Positions 1-9,790 of a stretch of DNA of 64,000 nt are shown in pieces; the first letter of the stretch is position 1, and the number at the start of each line of letters is the position of its first letter. Position numbers and translations under genes: made by a program. A model generated the notes under the pieces. The model was not told where the DNA came from. It did no database searches and saw only the letters and a program-made list of their open reading frames with translations. The DNA is taken from the NCBI GenBank assembly GCA_017517685.1, contig JAFWYK010000010.1:194499-258498 (forward strand). The letters are read 5' to 3'. The DNA comes from Clostridia bacterium (lineage in GTDB: Bacteria; Bacillota; Clostridia; TANB77; CAG-508).

Positions 1-1
1 T

Positions 2-175
2 GCAAATGTTATAGAATTCTTAAGACCAATGAGAGAAAAAAGAGCTTATTATGAAGCTCATCCAGAAGAAGTTGATAGAATTTTAAAAGAAGGAACAGAA
101 AGAGCAAGAGCTACAGCAAAAGAGACAATGAAAAAAGTTAAAGAAGCGATGAAATTAAATTATTTTGAAGATTAA
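2..175 (+). CDS. trpS: Tryptophan--tRNA ligase, C-terminal fragment
   Basis: The window opens inside a reading frame of 57 residues that ends in a stop at 173-175. The fragment (FLRPMREKRAYYEAHPEEV, then GTERARATAKETM and a terminal YFED) matches the conserved helical C-terminus of bacterial TrpRS, where the last helices carry an LRPIRERR-like and a GTERAR-like segment. TrpRS charges tRNA-Trp in the cytoplasm. The catalytic HIGH and KMSKS regions lie upstream of the window. Its stop is only 18 bases before obgE, so the two could be co-transcribed. The call rests on the C-terminal motif alone. Confidence 0.8.
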   Translation, partial: ANVIEFLRPMREKRAYYEAHPEEVDRILKEGTERARATAKETMKKVKEAMKLNYFED

Positions 176-181
176 TTTTAA

Positions 182-1468
<1,287 letters not shown>

Positions 1469-1475
1469 TAAAAGA

Positions 1476-1510
1476 AATCCAATTTACTATTTTAGTAAGT
1501 TGGATTTTTT
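1476..1510 (+). terminator. Intrinsic terminator after obgE
   Basis: Inverted repeat ATCCAATTTACT / AGTAAGTTGGAT with one G-U pair, followed by a T6 run, starting seven bases after the obgE stop. Confidence 0.85.
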
Positions 1511-1611
1511 GTTCTATATCTTACGAACTTTACATAATATCGAAAAAATGATATAATTATAGTAGTTGGTGATAATACTTACTATATATTTGTTTTGAAG
1601 AGGAGAATTAT

Positions 1612-2433
1612 ATGGATAAAGTTATTAATGCTGATTTAATGAGAATATTAGACCAATATAAAGGTTTTGGTATAGGTTTACATGGAGTCGGAACAGATAG
1701 AACTAAATTAGCTACTGTTGAAGAAACATTAGAAGCTATTATGCAAAATGGACTAAAACTTGGGGCTGGCTATGGAAGTATAAATGGTAATGTTTTTTCG
1801 GCAGGTATTGTTGGGAAAGATAATGATGAAATAAGTAGAAAACTAACAGATTACGCATGGGGTAATGGAAAGCAAACTAATGTAATTGTTGCATATCCTG
1901 CTGTAATTGAAAATCAATATGGTGAAAAATTATATTTAGGTTTTACTGAATCGCCACATGGGTATGATCAAGATACAAAATGTTCTATGATGGATGTAGC
2001 ATGTGCGGAACTAGGTTATATTCCAAAAGAGTTTATATTAGGCTATTATATAGATAGTGATAATAGATATGGAAGAATGAATCCTGGTGAAGAAGTTACA
2101 TATGACTTTGAAGAAAATCCTGATTTTTGTAAAGGTTCATTAGTAAGTGATGAGTTATTTAGAAAGATGGGGGATGCGCTTAGATATTCTAAACAATTAT
2201 CTACAGCTTGTGCAAAAGCGATAGATACATCAGATGTTACTGAAGTAGCTGGTATAATGGAAAAAGAAATAAGATTTGCAAAATTATTTAATATGCCTGA
2301 TACGATAGAATTTATGAGAAGGACTTTTAAAGATGTTAGTGATAGAATAATGGATAAAGAAAGAGAAAAAGGCGTTGAATTTACAGATAATAGTGAATTT
2401 AGAAATCAATTATTTGAGGATGAAGCACGTTAA
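1612..2433 (+). CDS. Protein of unknown function, possible ADP-ribosyltransferase-like N-terminus
   Basis: I do not recognise this 273-residue protein. It is soluble, with no signal peptide or membrane segment. Residues 20-70 (GIGLHGVG, then a helix with ILMQNGL-like spacing and GYGSINGNVFSAG) recall the LHG...GL..S pattern at the start of ART/PARP-like folds, but the similarity is weak. The second half is charged and helical. The ATG at 1612 follows GAGGAGAA at good spacing. It is a single transcription unit between the obgE terminator and its own terminator. Function is open. Confidence 0.8.
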   Translation: MDKVINADLMRILDQYKGFGIGLHGVGTDRTKLATVEETLEAIMQNGLKLGAGYGSINGNVFSAGIVGKDNDEISRKLTDYAWGNGKQTNVIVAYPAVIENQYGEKLYLGFTESPHGYDQDTKCSMMDVACAELGYIPKEFILGYYIDSDNRYGRMNPGEEVTYDFEENPDFCKGSLVSDELFRKMGDALRYSKQLSTACAKAIDTSDVTEVAGIMEKEIRFAKLFNMPDTIEFMRRTFKDVSDRIMDKEREKGVEFTDNSEFRNQLFEDEAR

Positions 2434-2440
2434 TAAAATA

Positions 2441-2474
2441 GATAAGTAAGTATTTACTACTTACTTATTTTTTT
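2441..2474 (+). terminator. Intrinsic terminator after the 1612 gene
   Basis: Stem ATAAGTAAG / CTTACTTAT followed by a T7 run, just past the stop codon. Confidence 0.8.
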
Positions 2475-2507
2475 GCGAAAAAATAAGTAAAAAAACGAAA
2501 CTTTTGT

Positions 2508-2536
2508 TTGACAAAAAATATTTTATATGATAACAT
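2508..2536 (+). promoter_or_regulatory. lexA promoter
   Basis: Perfect -35 TTGACA (2508-2513), 17-base spacer and -10 TAACAT (2531-2536). The predicted start lies just upstream of the SOS box. Confidence 0.65.
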
Positions 2537-2552
2537 TGAAATAGTAAAAATA

Positions 2553-2564
2553 GAACATAAGTTC
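2553..2564 (+). promoter_or_regulatory. LexA operator (SOS box)
   Basis: The palindrome GAACATAAGTTC fits the Firmicute LexA box core GAAC-N4-GTTC. It lies 54 bases upstream of the lexA start, which implies that lexA represses itself. Confidence 0.9.
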
Positions 2565-2618
2565 TAGAATGAGAAAGTTAAATTTATTTTAAAATAGAAA
2601 TGAAATGGGGTACTAAGT

Positions 2619-3278
2619 ATGAGAAAAAAAGATCCAAACAGCTTAAATAAAAGAGAGAAAGCAATTTTAAAATTTATTGAAAAACAAATTGGTATTAATG
2701 GATATCCACCATCAGTAAGAGAAATTGGTAAAGCTGTAGATTTAAAATCAACAGCAACAGTTCATGGATATATTGCATCATTAGAGAAAAAAGGATATAT
2801 CAAAAAAGAAAGTCAAAAAGGAAGAACTTTAAAATTATTAAAAGGTGGAGCTATAGAAGGACAACAATCAACATTTGATAAAGAAGTATATTCAAGTAGA
2901 GAAATGGTTGATGTTCCAGTAATTGGAAAAATTACAGCTGGTGAACCAATTTTAGCTGTTGAAAACGTAACTGATACATTCCCAATTCCATTAGATTTCG
3001 TAGGTTCAGGAGAAAGTTTTATGCTTACAGTTAGAGGAGAATCTATGATTGAAGCTGGTATTTTAGATGGAGACTATATATTAGTTAGAAAACAAAATAC
3101 AGCTAATAATGGTGAAATTGTTGTAGCATTAATAGGAGATGAAGCAACAGTAAAAACATTCTATAAAGAAAAAGATCATATAAGATTACAACCAGAAAAC
3201 TGTACATTAGATCCTATAATTGTACCAACATGTGAAATATTAGGAAAAGTATCTGGAGTGTTTAGAAAAATTAAATAG
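2619..3278 (+). CDS. lexA: SOS repressor LexA
   Basis: Transcriptional repressor of the DNA-damage response that self-cleaves when bound to RecA filaments. The winged-helix domain (about 1-65, with YPPSVREIG) is joined to an S24 peptidase domain. The scissile Ala107-Gly108 (ITAGEP), nucleophile Ser142 (GESMIEAGI) and general-base Lys179 (ATVKTF) are all present, so autoproteolysis should work. The 219-residue length is slightly above B. subtilis LexA (205). An exact GAAC-N4-GTTC operator sits upstream. Monocistronic, with its own terminator. Confidence 0.97.
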   Translation: MRKKDPNSLNKREKAILKFIEKQIGINGYPPSVREIGKAVDLKSTATVHGYIASLEKKGYIKKESQKGRTLKLLKGGAIEGQQSTFDKEVYSSREMVDVPVIGKITAGEPILAVENVTDTFPIPLDFVGSGESFMLTVRGESMIEAGILDGDYILVRKQNTANNGEIVVALIGDEATVKTFYKEKDHIRLQPENCTLDPIIVPTCEILGKVSGVFRKIK

Positions 3279-3290
3279 ATTACAAAATTA

Positions 3291-3322
3291 AAAACTAGTC
3301 TTTTTGAAAGACTAGTTTTTTT
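3291..3322. terminator. Bidirectional terminator between lexA and the DUF3021 gene
   Basis: AAACTAGTCTTT / AAGACTAGTTT stem with A-rich left and T-rich right flanks. It can end transcripts from both convergent genes. Confidence 0.85.
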
Positions 3323-3326
3323 ATGT

Positions 3327-3788
3327 CTAATTATATTGGTTTAACTTTTTGTTAATTTTGTATGATGTAATATTTTGATAAATTATATAAAAAACTCCTT
3401 TAAGAACTAATATACCAATTAATATTGTACTGATTTCTTCGCTTATTATATCTTCAATAATAATCAAAGATGATAAAAATAGTTCAATACTTAATAAAAC
3501 AAAAGCGATTAAAAGAGTTGTCACACATTCTTTAACGTTTTTAGTATCGACTGATTTTACAATTCTATTTACGAAATCAAAAATTATAATTTCTAAAATC
3601 ATATAGAATATGCCAGATATAACGGCTTGAATAAAAAAGTTCATTCCATTTGTCATTTTTAAAATTTGAGTATTATATGAGTTGATATCATTGACATATA
3701 CAGCAACTACATAGAAAATGAAGTATGCGAATATCCATGTAATTATTCCAGTTTTAAAACTATTATATAACTTGTTTAATTTTTCCAT
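3327..3788 (-). CDS. DUF3021 family membrane protein
   Basis: A 153-residue protein with four hydrophobic helices (about 15-35, 48-70, 85-110 and 115-135) and a basic C-terminus. This is the layout of DUF3021 proteins, which sit next to LytTR-type regulators and are thought to act as membrane antagonists or sensors for them. It begins 14 bases after the LytTR gene with a TAAGGAGG-like site (GGAGGTTATTA), so the two form a two-gene operon. The neighbour is the main support for the family call. Confidence 0.8.
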   Translation of the reverse strand: MEKLNKLYNSFKTGIITWIFAYFIFYVVAVYVNDINSYNTQILKMTNGMNFFIQAVISGIFYMILEIIIFDFVNRIVKSVDTKNVKECVTTLLIAFVLLSIELFLSSLIIIEDIISEEISTILIGILVLKGVFYIIYQNITSYKINKKLNQYN

Positions 3789-3802
3789 ATTAATAACCTC
3801 CT

Positions 3803-4255
3803 TTAGACGTTTAAATAATCTTTAATCTTTTTTACATATCTTCTAGATACATAAGTTTTATTTCCACTTTTAAAATTAAGGATTATAGTTCCAACTATTT
3901 TAAAGTTGATACTTTTTACTTGTTTAAAATTAACTATTTCTGAATTAGAAATTCTAACAAAAGAAAATTCTTCAAGAGCTTCTTCAAGTTCAAATATTCT
4001 TTTTTTCAATTGATAAGTTTCATTTTCAGATTTTGCATATACTTTTTTGTTTTCTGTATAAATAGTTTCTATTTTTTTAAGTTCAATAATAAAACCTTGA
4101 TCATCTTTATAGCCAATTAAAGTATTATCATTATTGTTTTGTAATTTTGAAATTATTTTGTTAATATTATCATTTATATTATTAGTATAAATAATAAGTT
4201 TTGGTTTTGTATAATTAGGATCTAATTTTACTTCAATATCGATATTGTTTTGCAT
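3803..4255 (-). CDS. LytTR DNA-binding domain regulator
   Basis: A 150-residue transcription factor. Residues about 50-150 are a LytTR domain: the region after IETIYTENKKVYA runs through YQLKKRIFELEEAL and FVRISNSEIVNF to YVSRRYVKKIKDYL, the usual 10-stranded LytTR order. There is no receiver domain; the N-terminal 45 residues are short and charged. This matches the stand-alone LytTR regulators that are paired with a membrane inhibitor, here the DUF3021 gene. A direct repeat of the LytTR binding type lies upstream, suggesting autoactivation. The start has a TAAGGAGGA site. Confidence 0.9.
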   Translation of the reverse strand: MQNNIDIEVKLDPNYTKPKLIIYTNNINDNINKIISKLQNNNDNTLIGYKDDQGFIIELKKIETIYTENKKVYAKSENETYQLKKRIFELEEALEEFSFVRISNSEIVNFKQVKSINFKIVGTIILNFKSGNKTYVSRRYVKKIKDYLNV

Positions 4256-4275
4256 ATACTATCCTCCTTAATTAA

Positions 4276-4345
4276 ATTATATCAAAAAAAGATTTTTAAA
4301 AATATAGAAATATGCTAAGTGGTATAAATATCTAGATAACTGGTA
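4276..4345 (-). promoter_or_regulatory. LytTR-gene promoter with direct-repeat operator
   Basis: On the minus strand, the 9-mers TACCAGTTA (4345-4337) and TACCACTTA (4324-4316) repeat with a 21-bp period, meaning a 12-base gap. They are followed by a poor -35 and a perfect TATAAT (4281-4276). Two 9-bp direct repeats about 12 bases apart upstream of a weak promoter is the known layout of LytTR activator sites. Confidence 0.7.
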
Positions 4346-4351
4346 TTTATA

Positions 4352-4388
4352 AAAAAAGATGAAATATTAAACTTAATTTCATCTTTTT
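4352..4388 (-). terminator. Intrinsic terminator after mutS2
   Basis: AAAAAGATGAAAT / ATTTCATCTTTTT perfect stem just beyond the mutS2 stop. It also insulates the LytTR operator from mutS2 transcription. Confidence 0.85.
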
Positions 4389-4392
4389 AAAA

Positions 4393-6732
4393 TTATTTTA
4401 TTTCAACTATTGTAACACCATTTTCGCCTTCGCCATAAAGTCCAACTCTAAATGTTTTTACATGAGGGTGAGTTTTTAAGAATTTGTGAATACCTGCTCT
4501 TAAAGCACCAGTACCTTTACCATGTACAATTCTAACAGATTCAAGACCATTTAGATAACAATTGTCTAAAAACTTATCAATTTCAAAACAAGCTTCATCA
4601 ACATTTCTTCCAAGTAGATTGATTTCTGGTGAAATTGCTTTTGCTTTAAATTCTTTTCTGTTTGAATAATCTTTTTTAGTGTTTGATTTTTGATTTGATT
4701 TTTCTTTAATTTCAATATCAGAGATATCAAAAAACATTTTGCCAAGGGCTAATTGTACTCCGATCTTTTTGTCTTTTGATATAGAAAGAATTGTTCCTTC
4801 TTGATCGATTTTTGATACATAAACATTCATACCAATAGATAAATCATCAGTAGAAAGAGTTTTTTTGTTTTCTTTTTTATCTTTTAAAATAGATAAATCA
4901 TCAATTTTTTTATTTAAATCATTTCTTAATTTATTTGATTCTTTATTGCTATTTGAATTTTCTAAATTTTTTATAATATCGTTTGCATCTTCTTTTGCTG
5001 AAAGAAGAATATCTCTTGCTTCTAATTTTGCTTTATTTATAATTTCTTTTTGTTTATTATTTAGCTCAGAGAAGTCATATTCTAATGATTTCTTTAAATT
5101 CTCAATTTCTTTTGAATTCTTTAATGTTTTTTCTTTTTCAAGTTCAATTAAACGCTTATCTTCATAAATGTTTGTAAGAAGTTCTTCTATATTGATTTTA
5201 TTTGTGTCAATAAACTCTTTAGCTCGATTTATAATTTCTTCTGATATCCCAAGTTTTCTACTGATAGCAAAAGCATTACTTGTACCAGGAACTCCAAGAA
5301 GTAATTTATAAGTAGGAGATAATGTTTCTATATTAAATTCAACACTTGCGTTTTCAAAACCATCAGTTACTAATGCAAAATGCTTTATTTCTGGATAGTG
5401 TGTTGTTGAAAGAGTAAGCGCTTTCAATGAATTTAGTTTTTCTAAAATACTTATTGCAAGACTTGAACCTTCAACTGGATCAGTACCAGAACCAAGTTCG
5501 TCAATTAGTATGAAACTATTTTCTGTCGCATCATTTAAGATATTAGCAATGTTTGTCATGTGAGACGAGAATGTACTTAAAGAATCAGCAATACTTTGAT
5601 CGTCTCCAATATCGGCATAGATATTATCTGCAACATATATACTGCTTCCTTCTTTTGCCGTAATATGAAGGCCACTCATAGCCATTAACATTAAAAGGCC
5701 AGCAGTTTTTAATGTAACAGTTTTACCACCAGTATTTGGTCCTGTAATAATTAAGCAGTTATAGTCTTTTCCTATAGGAATATCATTTTTTACAGCTTGA
5801 TTCTTATTTAAAAGTGGATGCCAAGCTCTTAATAGGTTAATTACTTTTTCATCATTTATAATTGGTTCTGTTGCGTCTAGTGAGTTAGAATATTTTGCTT
5901 TGGCAAATATAAAATCAATTAAACCAATTAAATTAACATTATTTTCCATATTAGGAATGATATTAAAGAAAAGAGATGTTAGTTTTTGAAGTATTTTTTC
6001 TATTTCTATTTGTTCTTCATTCTTTAAATTATTTAAATCGTTATTTAAATCAAAGATAGCTATAGGTTCAACAAAAACAGTAGAACCGCTAGAAGAAATG
6101 TCATGAATAAATCCTTTAATATCTTGTCTGTGTTCGTTTTTTACAGGAATAACAAATCTTCCTGAACGTACAGTTATAACTGATTCTTGTACATACTTAG
6201 AATGTAAAAAAGAATTCAATTTATTTCTAATTTCTTGTTCTTTTGATCTAATAGATTTACGTATAACATTTAATTCTTTTGATGCATCATCTGATAATGT
6301 ATTTTCGTCAACAATAGATTGACTTATAGTTTTTTCAATAGAAGGATTAATGTATAAGTTATTAAATAAATTTTCTAAATTAATAAATTCAGACATATCA
6401 ATTTCAGTGCTGAAAAAATAGTCTTTTAAATTTGATGATATTTTTAAAATTTTAGTTAAGTCTAAAAGTTGTTTTATATTTAAAAATAATCCACTATTTA
6501 ATTTTTTTATATGTGGAGTAATATTTTCGATTTCTCCAACAGGAATAGAACCTTTTCTATATAAAAGAGTAGAAGCTTCAGTTGTTTGTTTTTGAGCTTT
6601 TACAATTTCTGCTTTTGTAGAATAAGGTTTCAAATTTTCAGAGTATTCTTTTCCAATATAAGTGATACTATAAGATTTTAATGTATCACAAATTTTATTA
6701 AATTCTAGTTTGTTTAATGTTTTTAAATTCAT
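4393..6732 (-). CDS. mutS2: Endonuclease MutS2
   Basis: MutS-like ATPase with a C-terminal Smr nuclease domain. In Firmicutes it acts against homologous recombination and, at ribosomes, on collided ribosomes. The Walker A motif GPNTGGKT lies near residue 330, followed by Walker B ILIDELGSGTDP, a coiled-coil clamp (about 500-620) and the Smr domain (LLGRN at about 705, then VRIVHGKGTGALRAG). I place the start at the internal ATG at 6732-6730, because AAGAGG stands at the right distance there. The 18 upstream in-frame residues lack a ribosome site. This gives 779 residues, the family length. Confidence 0.95.
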   Translation of the reverse strand: MNLKTLNKLEFNKICDTLKSYSITYIGKEYSENLKPYSTKAEIVKAQKQTTEASTLLYRKGSIPVGEIENITPHIKKLNSGLFLNIKQLLDLTKILKISSNLKDYFFSTEIDMSEFINLENLFNNLYINPSIEKTISQSIVDENTLSDDASKELNVIRKSIRSKEQEIRNKLNSFLHSKYVQESVITVRSGRFVIPVKNEHRQDIKGFIHDISSSGSTVFVEPIAIFDLNNDLNNLKNEEQIEIEKILQKLTSLFFNIIPNMENNVNLIGLIDFIFAKAKYSNSLDATEPIINDEKVINLLRAWHPLLNKNQAVKNDIPIGKDYNCLIITGPNTGGKTVTLKTAGLLMLMAMSGLHITAKEGSSIYVADNIYADIGDDQSIADSLSTFSSHMTNIANILNDATENSFILIDELGSGTDPVEGSSLAISILEKLNSLKALTLSTTHYPEIKHFALVTDGFENASVEFNIETLSPTYKLLLGVPGTSNAFAISRKLGISEEIINRAKEFIDTNKINIEELLTNIYEDKRLIELEKEKTLKNSKEIENLKKSLEYDFSELNNKQKEIINKAKLEARDILLSAKEDANDIIKNLENSNSNKESNKLRNDLNKKIDDLSILKDKKENKKTLSTDDLSIGMNVYVSKIDQEGTILSISKDKKIGVQLALGKMFFDISDIEIKEKSNQKSNTKKDYSNRKEFKAKAISPEINLLGRNVDEACFEIDKFLDNCYLNGLESVRIVHGKGTGALRAGIHKFLKTHPHVKTFRVGLYGEGENGVTIVEIK

Positions 6733-6886
6733 AATAAATCCTCTTATTTTAAATTGTTTTACATAAATCAAATATAATAATAACATAAAATGCTTGAAAA
6801 ATAAAGACTTTTAAGGGGAAAGATTGTGGATTAAGTTTGTTTTAAAATAGAGTTTTAACAGAAAGGCTAGAGAAAACGGTGAAACC

Positions 6887-6915
6887 TTGAAATATATGGA
6901 AAAATGTGATATAAT
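6887..6915 (+). promoter_or_regulatory. Promoter of the TPM-LemA operon
   Basis: TTGAAA (6887-6892), 17-base spacer, TATAAT (6910-6915). It leaves an untranslated leader of about 115 bases with no riboswitch class I can recognise. Confidence 0.65.
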
Positions 6916-7036
6916 AATAAATGGCGAAAAAATAAAAACTTGAATCTCGCATTCGAATTTGAAAGGGGGAATCGATATTCTTTTGCCAAATTAGTAACTC
7001 GTTGACAATGACTATAAGAAATATGGAGGGAATGGG

Positions 7037-8917
7037 ATGAAATTGACGAGTCGGAAGTCGAGAAGAGTAACTGTAATGGTACTGATTCTGGTTATGGTGA
7101 GCTGCATTTTAACTGCATGTAGCACTGAACCTGAGAATAAGAATCCATACAATGTTACCGTCATTGACGCAACATCAGATTTCTATGTTAATGACTTTGC
7201 TGGAATTCTGTCGGAAGATCAAAAATCCGATATGATGGCACTTGCTGTTGACTTAGATTCTGAGTATTCAGGAATTCAGGTTGTTGTAACAACAGTTGAA
7301 TCTTTTGAGAAGACTGTGGTAAGTTACGAAGGTAACACTTCAACCAATGTATATGACATTGAACAATTGTCATATGCAATGTACGACCAATATGGGATCG
7401 GTCAAAATGATATGGGTATTCTCATCTTCTTTTCTGTCGGTGATAGAGAAGTTAGAATTGAGACTGGCTATCAGATGCAAACCTATATTACTGACCAAAA
7501 GTCCGGTCAGCTTTTGGATAATTACGGAATGGAATATTTCCGGAATGACCAATTTGCTGATGGCCTTGTAGCTGTACAAGCTGCAACAATTAATGAGATC
7601 AAAAACGTAGTTCCTGCGAATTGGGCTTCATTTATTGATGCAGAAGAAACAGTAACCGAGCAGGAAACTGCAAATCAAGAAACAAGTAAACCTGCAGACA
7701 GCAGCGAAGAGAAAAAAGAGAATGACTCTAATGGTGGAATGCTATTTGGTCTTTTCGGAAGTATCGGAGCAATGTTTGCAGCTGTGGGTGCATTCATCTA
7801 TAACTTTTTTACTGGTAAGAAAAAGCGGGAAGCTGAGGCGAAAGCTCATGCTGCTGAACTCCAGAGAAAAGATGATGAACATCGAAAAGAACTTGCAGCA
7901 GTGCAAGGTGCTCACAAAGCAAAAATCGACCAAGTTGCCAGAAAGTATAATAGTGATATGGCAGCCAAGAAGCAAGAAATTGATTCGCTGAGAGGTCAAC
8001 TTACAATGGAGAGCAATCGTCATAATGATACAAGACGAGAACTTTCTGCGTTGGAAGAAAAATTCCAGAGAGTGCAGACATTGCATCCGGAATTTGATTT
8101 CAATCAAGAAGTAATTGATATGATCGAAGGCGAATTCAAAGCTTCCGCGAAGGAAGTGGACGACAAGCTTTCACAGGTAGTAACCATCGCTGCAGATAAG
8201 GACAGGATTGAGTTCTTTACTAGAGCAAAAGAAATGTTCTATGCTGCAAAGCCGGAAGTACGAAAGTATATTACGACTGATGTGAAAACTATCGAAGGAT
8301 TGCTGAGTGAATCTGTTTCACTTAAGCAGGAATTTGATAGAGTCGAGAAAGAAAAACAAGACAAAGCTGTTGCTTTGGCAATGCACAATAAGATTGAGCA
8401 GGCATACAATGAGCATCCTGTTGGAAGCTACAGAAATTATGCGGTTCTTTTGGAAGTGTATTCTTTGTTTAATCGACTCACCCAGGCACAAAGAGGCTAT
8501 ATGCCGGATGTGCTTTTGGTAAGCAAATTCCAAAAAGTTTTCGAGGCAGCTCAAGCTGACCACGATAACTATGAAGCTGCTAAGGAAGCAGAAAAATCTG
8601 TAAAGAGTATCATTAGTAGAATTGGTTCTGCTGATGAAGATGATCGTGATGATCTTGCTCGTGCAAAGAAGTTCTATACAGGACTTAGCACAGCAGAAAA
8701 AGCATATTTTGATAAAGGACTTTATAATAAGCTCCTGCAACTTATCAGAGATGCTGAACAAGATCATGAAGATCAGGAACGGCGTAGAAGACAAAGGAGG
8801 CAGCAGTCTTCCTATTCTTCTAGTCATAGAAGTTCCACGAGTTCTTTCAGTAGTCGTTCCAGTTTCAGCGGCCGAGGAGGCCGTCCTAGTGGAGGTGGAG
8901 CATCACGAAGATTTTAA
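7037..8917 (+). CDS. TPM-domain lipoprotein with coiled coil and Ser/Arg/Gly tail
   Basis: A 626-residue surface protein. It has a lipoprotein signal (hydrophobic 12-26, lipobox LTACS) and then a TPM domain (about 45-195, from FYVNDFAGILSEDQ through FFSVGDREVRIETGY), a fold found in photosystem repair and YgcG-type proteins. After a linker, a membrane helix (about 235-257) precedes a long charged coiled coil (about 260-350) and a helical region. The tail is Ser/Arg/Gly-rich (after residue 590), as in many TPM proteins. The DNA is visibly richer in G+C than its flanks. It is the first gene of a three-gene operon with a second TPM gene and lemA. Biochemical role unknown. Confidence 0.88.
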   Translation: MKLTSRKSRRVTVMVLILVMVSCILTACSTEPENKNPYNVTVIDATSDFYVNDFAGILSEDQKSDMMALAVDLDSEYSGIQVVVTTVESFEKTVVSYEGNTSTNVYDIEQLSYAMYDQYGIGQNDMGILIFFSVGDREVRIETGYQMQTYITDQKSGQLLDNYGMEYFRNDQFADGLVAVQAATINEIKNVVPANWASFIDAEETVTEQETANQETSKPADSSEEKKENDSNGGMLFGLFGSIGAMFAAVGAFIYNFFTGKKKREAEAKAHAAELQRKDDEHRKELAAVQGAHKAKIDQVARKYNSDMAAKKQEIDSLRGQLTMESNRHNDTRRELSALEEKFQRVQTLHPEFDFNQEVIDMIEGEFKASAKEVDDKLSQVVTIAADKDRIEFFTRAKEMFYAAKPEVRKYITTDVKTIEGLLSESVSLKQEFDRVEKEKQDKAVALAMHNKIEQAYNEHPVGSYRNYAVLLEVYSLFNRLTQAQRGYMPDVLLVSKFQKVFEAAQADHDNYEAAKEAEKSVKSIISRIGSADEDDRDDLARAKKFYTGLSTAEKAYFDKGLYNKLLQLIRDAEQDHEDQERRRRQRRQQSSYSSSHRSSTSSFSSRSSFSGRGGRPSGGGASRRF

Positions 8918-8932
8918 AAGGCGGGTGAAGAG

Positions 8933-9745
8933 ATGAAGTCAAGACTAAAAGCAATACTTTTAACTGGACTTATTCTTCTAGCTTGTTTACTTGGAGGTTG
9001 TACTTCTAATGAGAAGACTGCTGAAGAAGAAATGCTTGAATCTGTACTTGTTCCTGAAGTTTTAAAGGATACGTATGTATATGATCAGGGTAACTTCATC
9101 AGCGATGATCAAGAAGAAGTAATTAATCACTTGCTGGTACAGCTTGAAGAAAAAACAACAATTGAATTTGCGGTGATAACGATTCCAAGCCTTAACGATT
9201 TGACCATTGAACAGTACGCTGTTCGATTAGGAAATAAGTTAGGAATTGGTAAAGCTGGCGAAGACAATGGTATATTGCTTTTGGTTTCCAAAACAGATAC
9301 CAAAGTCCGGTTAGAAATTGGTCCAGGCTTACAAGGTTTTCTGACTGACTCAAAGTGCGGTCGAATCCTTGATAAGTTTTTCGTACCATCTAGAGAAAAA
9401 GATCAATATGATGACGCATGCTTTAACACTGTGAATGCGGTGATAAATGCTATTGCTGATTCAGAAGAATATGAATTCTCTGAGATTGAAGGTTTGAACA
9501 AAGAGTTGGCTGTAGAAGCTGACGAATCTGATGAAATCACTGCTAGTGACATACTAGTCATTATCCTTGTAATAATAGGATTGATCATCCTTGAATTTGT
9601 AACAGGCTACATGTTTGGATATGGTTTCGGAGACGGAATTGTGTTTATGATTTTAAATGCAGTCTTGGATAGCAAATCAAGTGGAGGATCAAGTGGTGGT
9701 AGTTTTGGCGGCGGTCGCTTTAATGGCGGCGGCTCGTCAAGGTGA
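8933..9745 (+). CDS. TPM-domain lipoprotein, YgcG-like
   Basis: A 270-residue lipoprotein: hydrophobic signal, lipobox LGGCT, TPM domain about 45-185 (YVYDQGNFISDDQ, GIGKAGEDNGILLLVS, VRLEIGPGLQGFLTD), one membrane helix about 202-230 and a Gly/Ser-rich tail. This is the standard architecture of TPM proteins encoded next to LemA. It starts 15 bases after the previous gene, with GGCGGGTGAAGAG upstream, and shares its raised G+C. The two TPM proteins probably act together at the membrane. The family function is poorly defined. Confidence 0.9.
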   Translation: MKSRLKAILLTGLILLACLLGGCTSNEKTAEEEMLESVLVPEVLKDTYVYDQGNFISDDQEEVINHLLVQLEEKTTIEFAVITIPSLNDLTIEQYAVRLGNKLGIGKAGEDNGILLLVSKTDTKVRLEIGPGLQGFLTDSKCGRILDKFFVPSREKDQYDDACFNTVNAVINAIADSEEYEFSEIEGLNKELAVEADESDEITASDILVIILVIIGLIILEFVTGYMFGYGFGDGIVFMILNAVLDSKSSGGSSGGSFGGGRFNGGGSSR

Positions 9746-9790
9746 TAGAAGTAATAAAACAATATTGACGAATACAGGAGGATTAATTCT

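Noticed and set aside
7188-8936. Several overlapping frames on both strands inside the TPM gene
   Set aside because: They are shadows caused by the higher G+C of the gene. None has a ribosome site, and they lie opposite or inside a well-supported frame.
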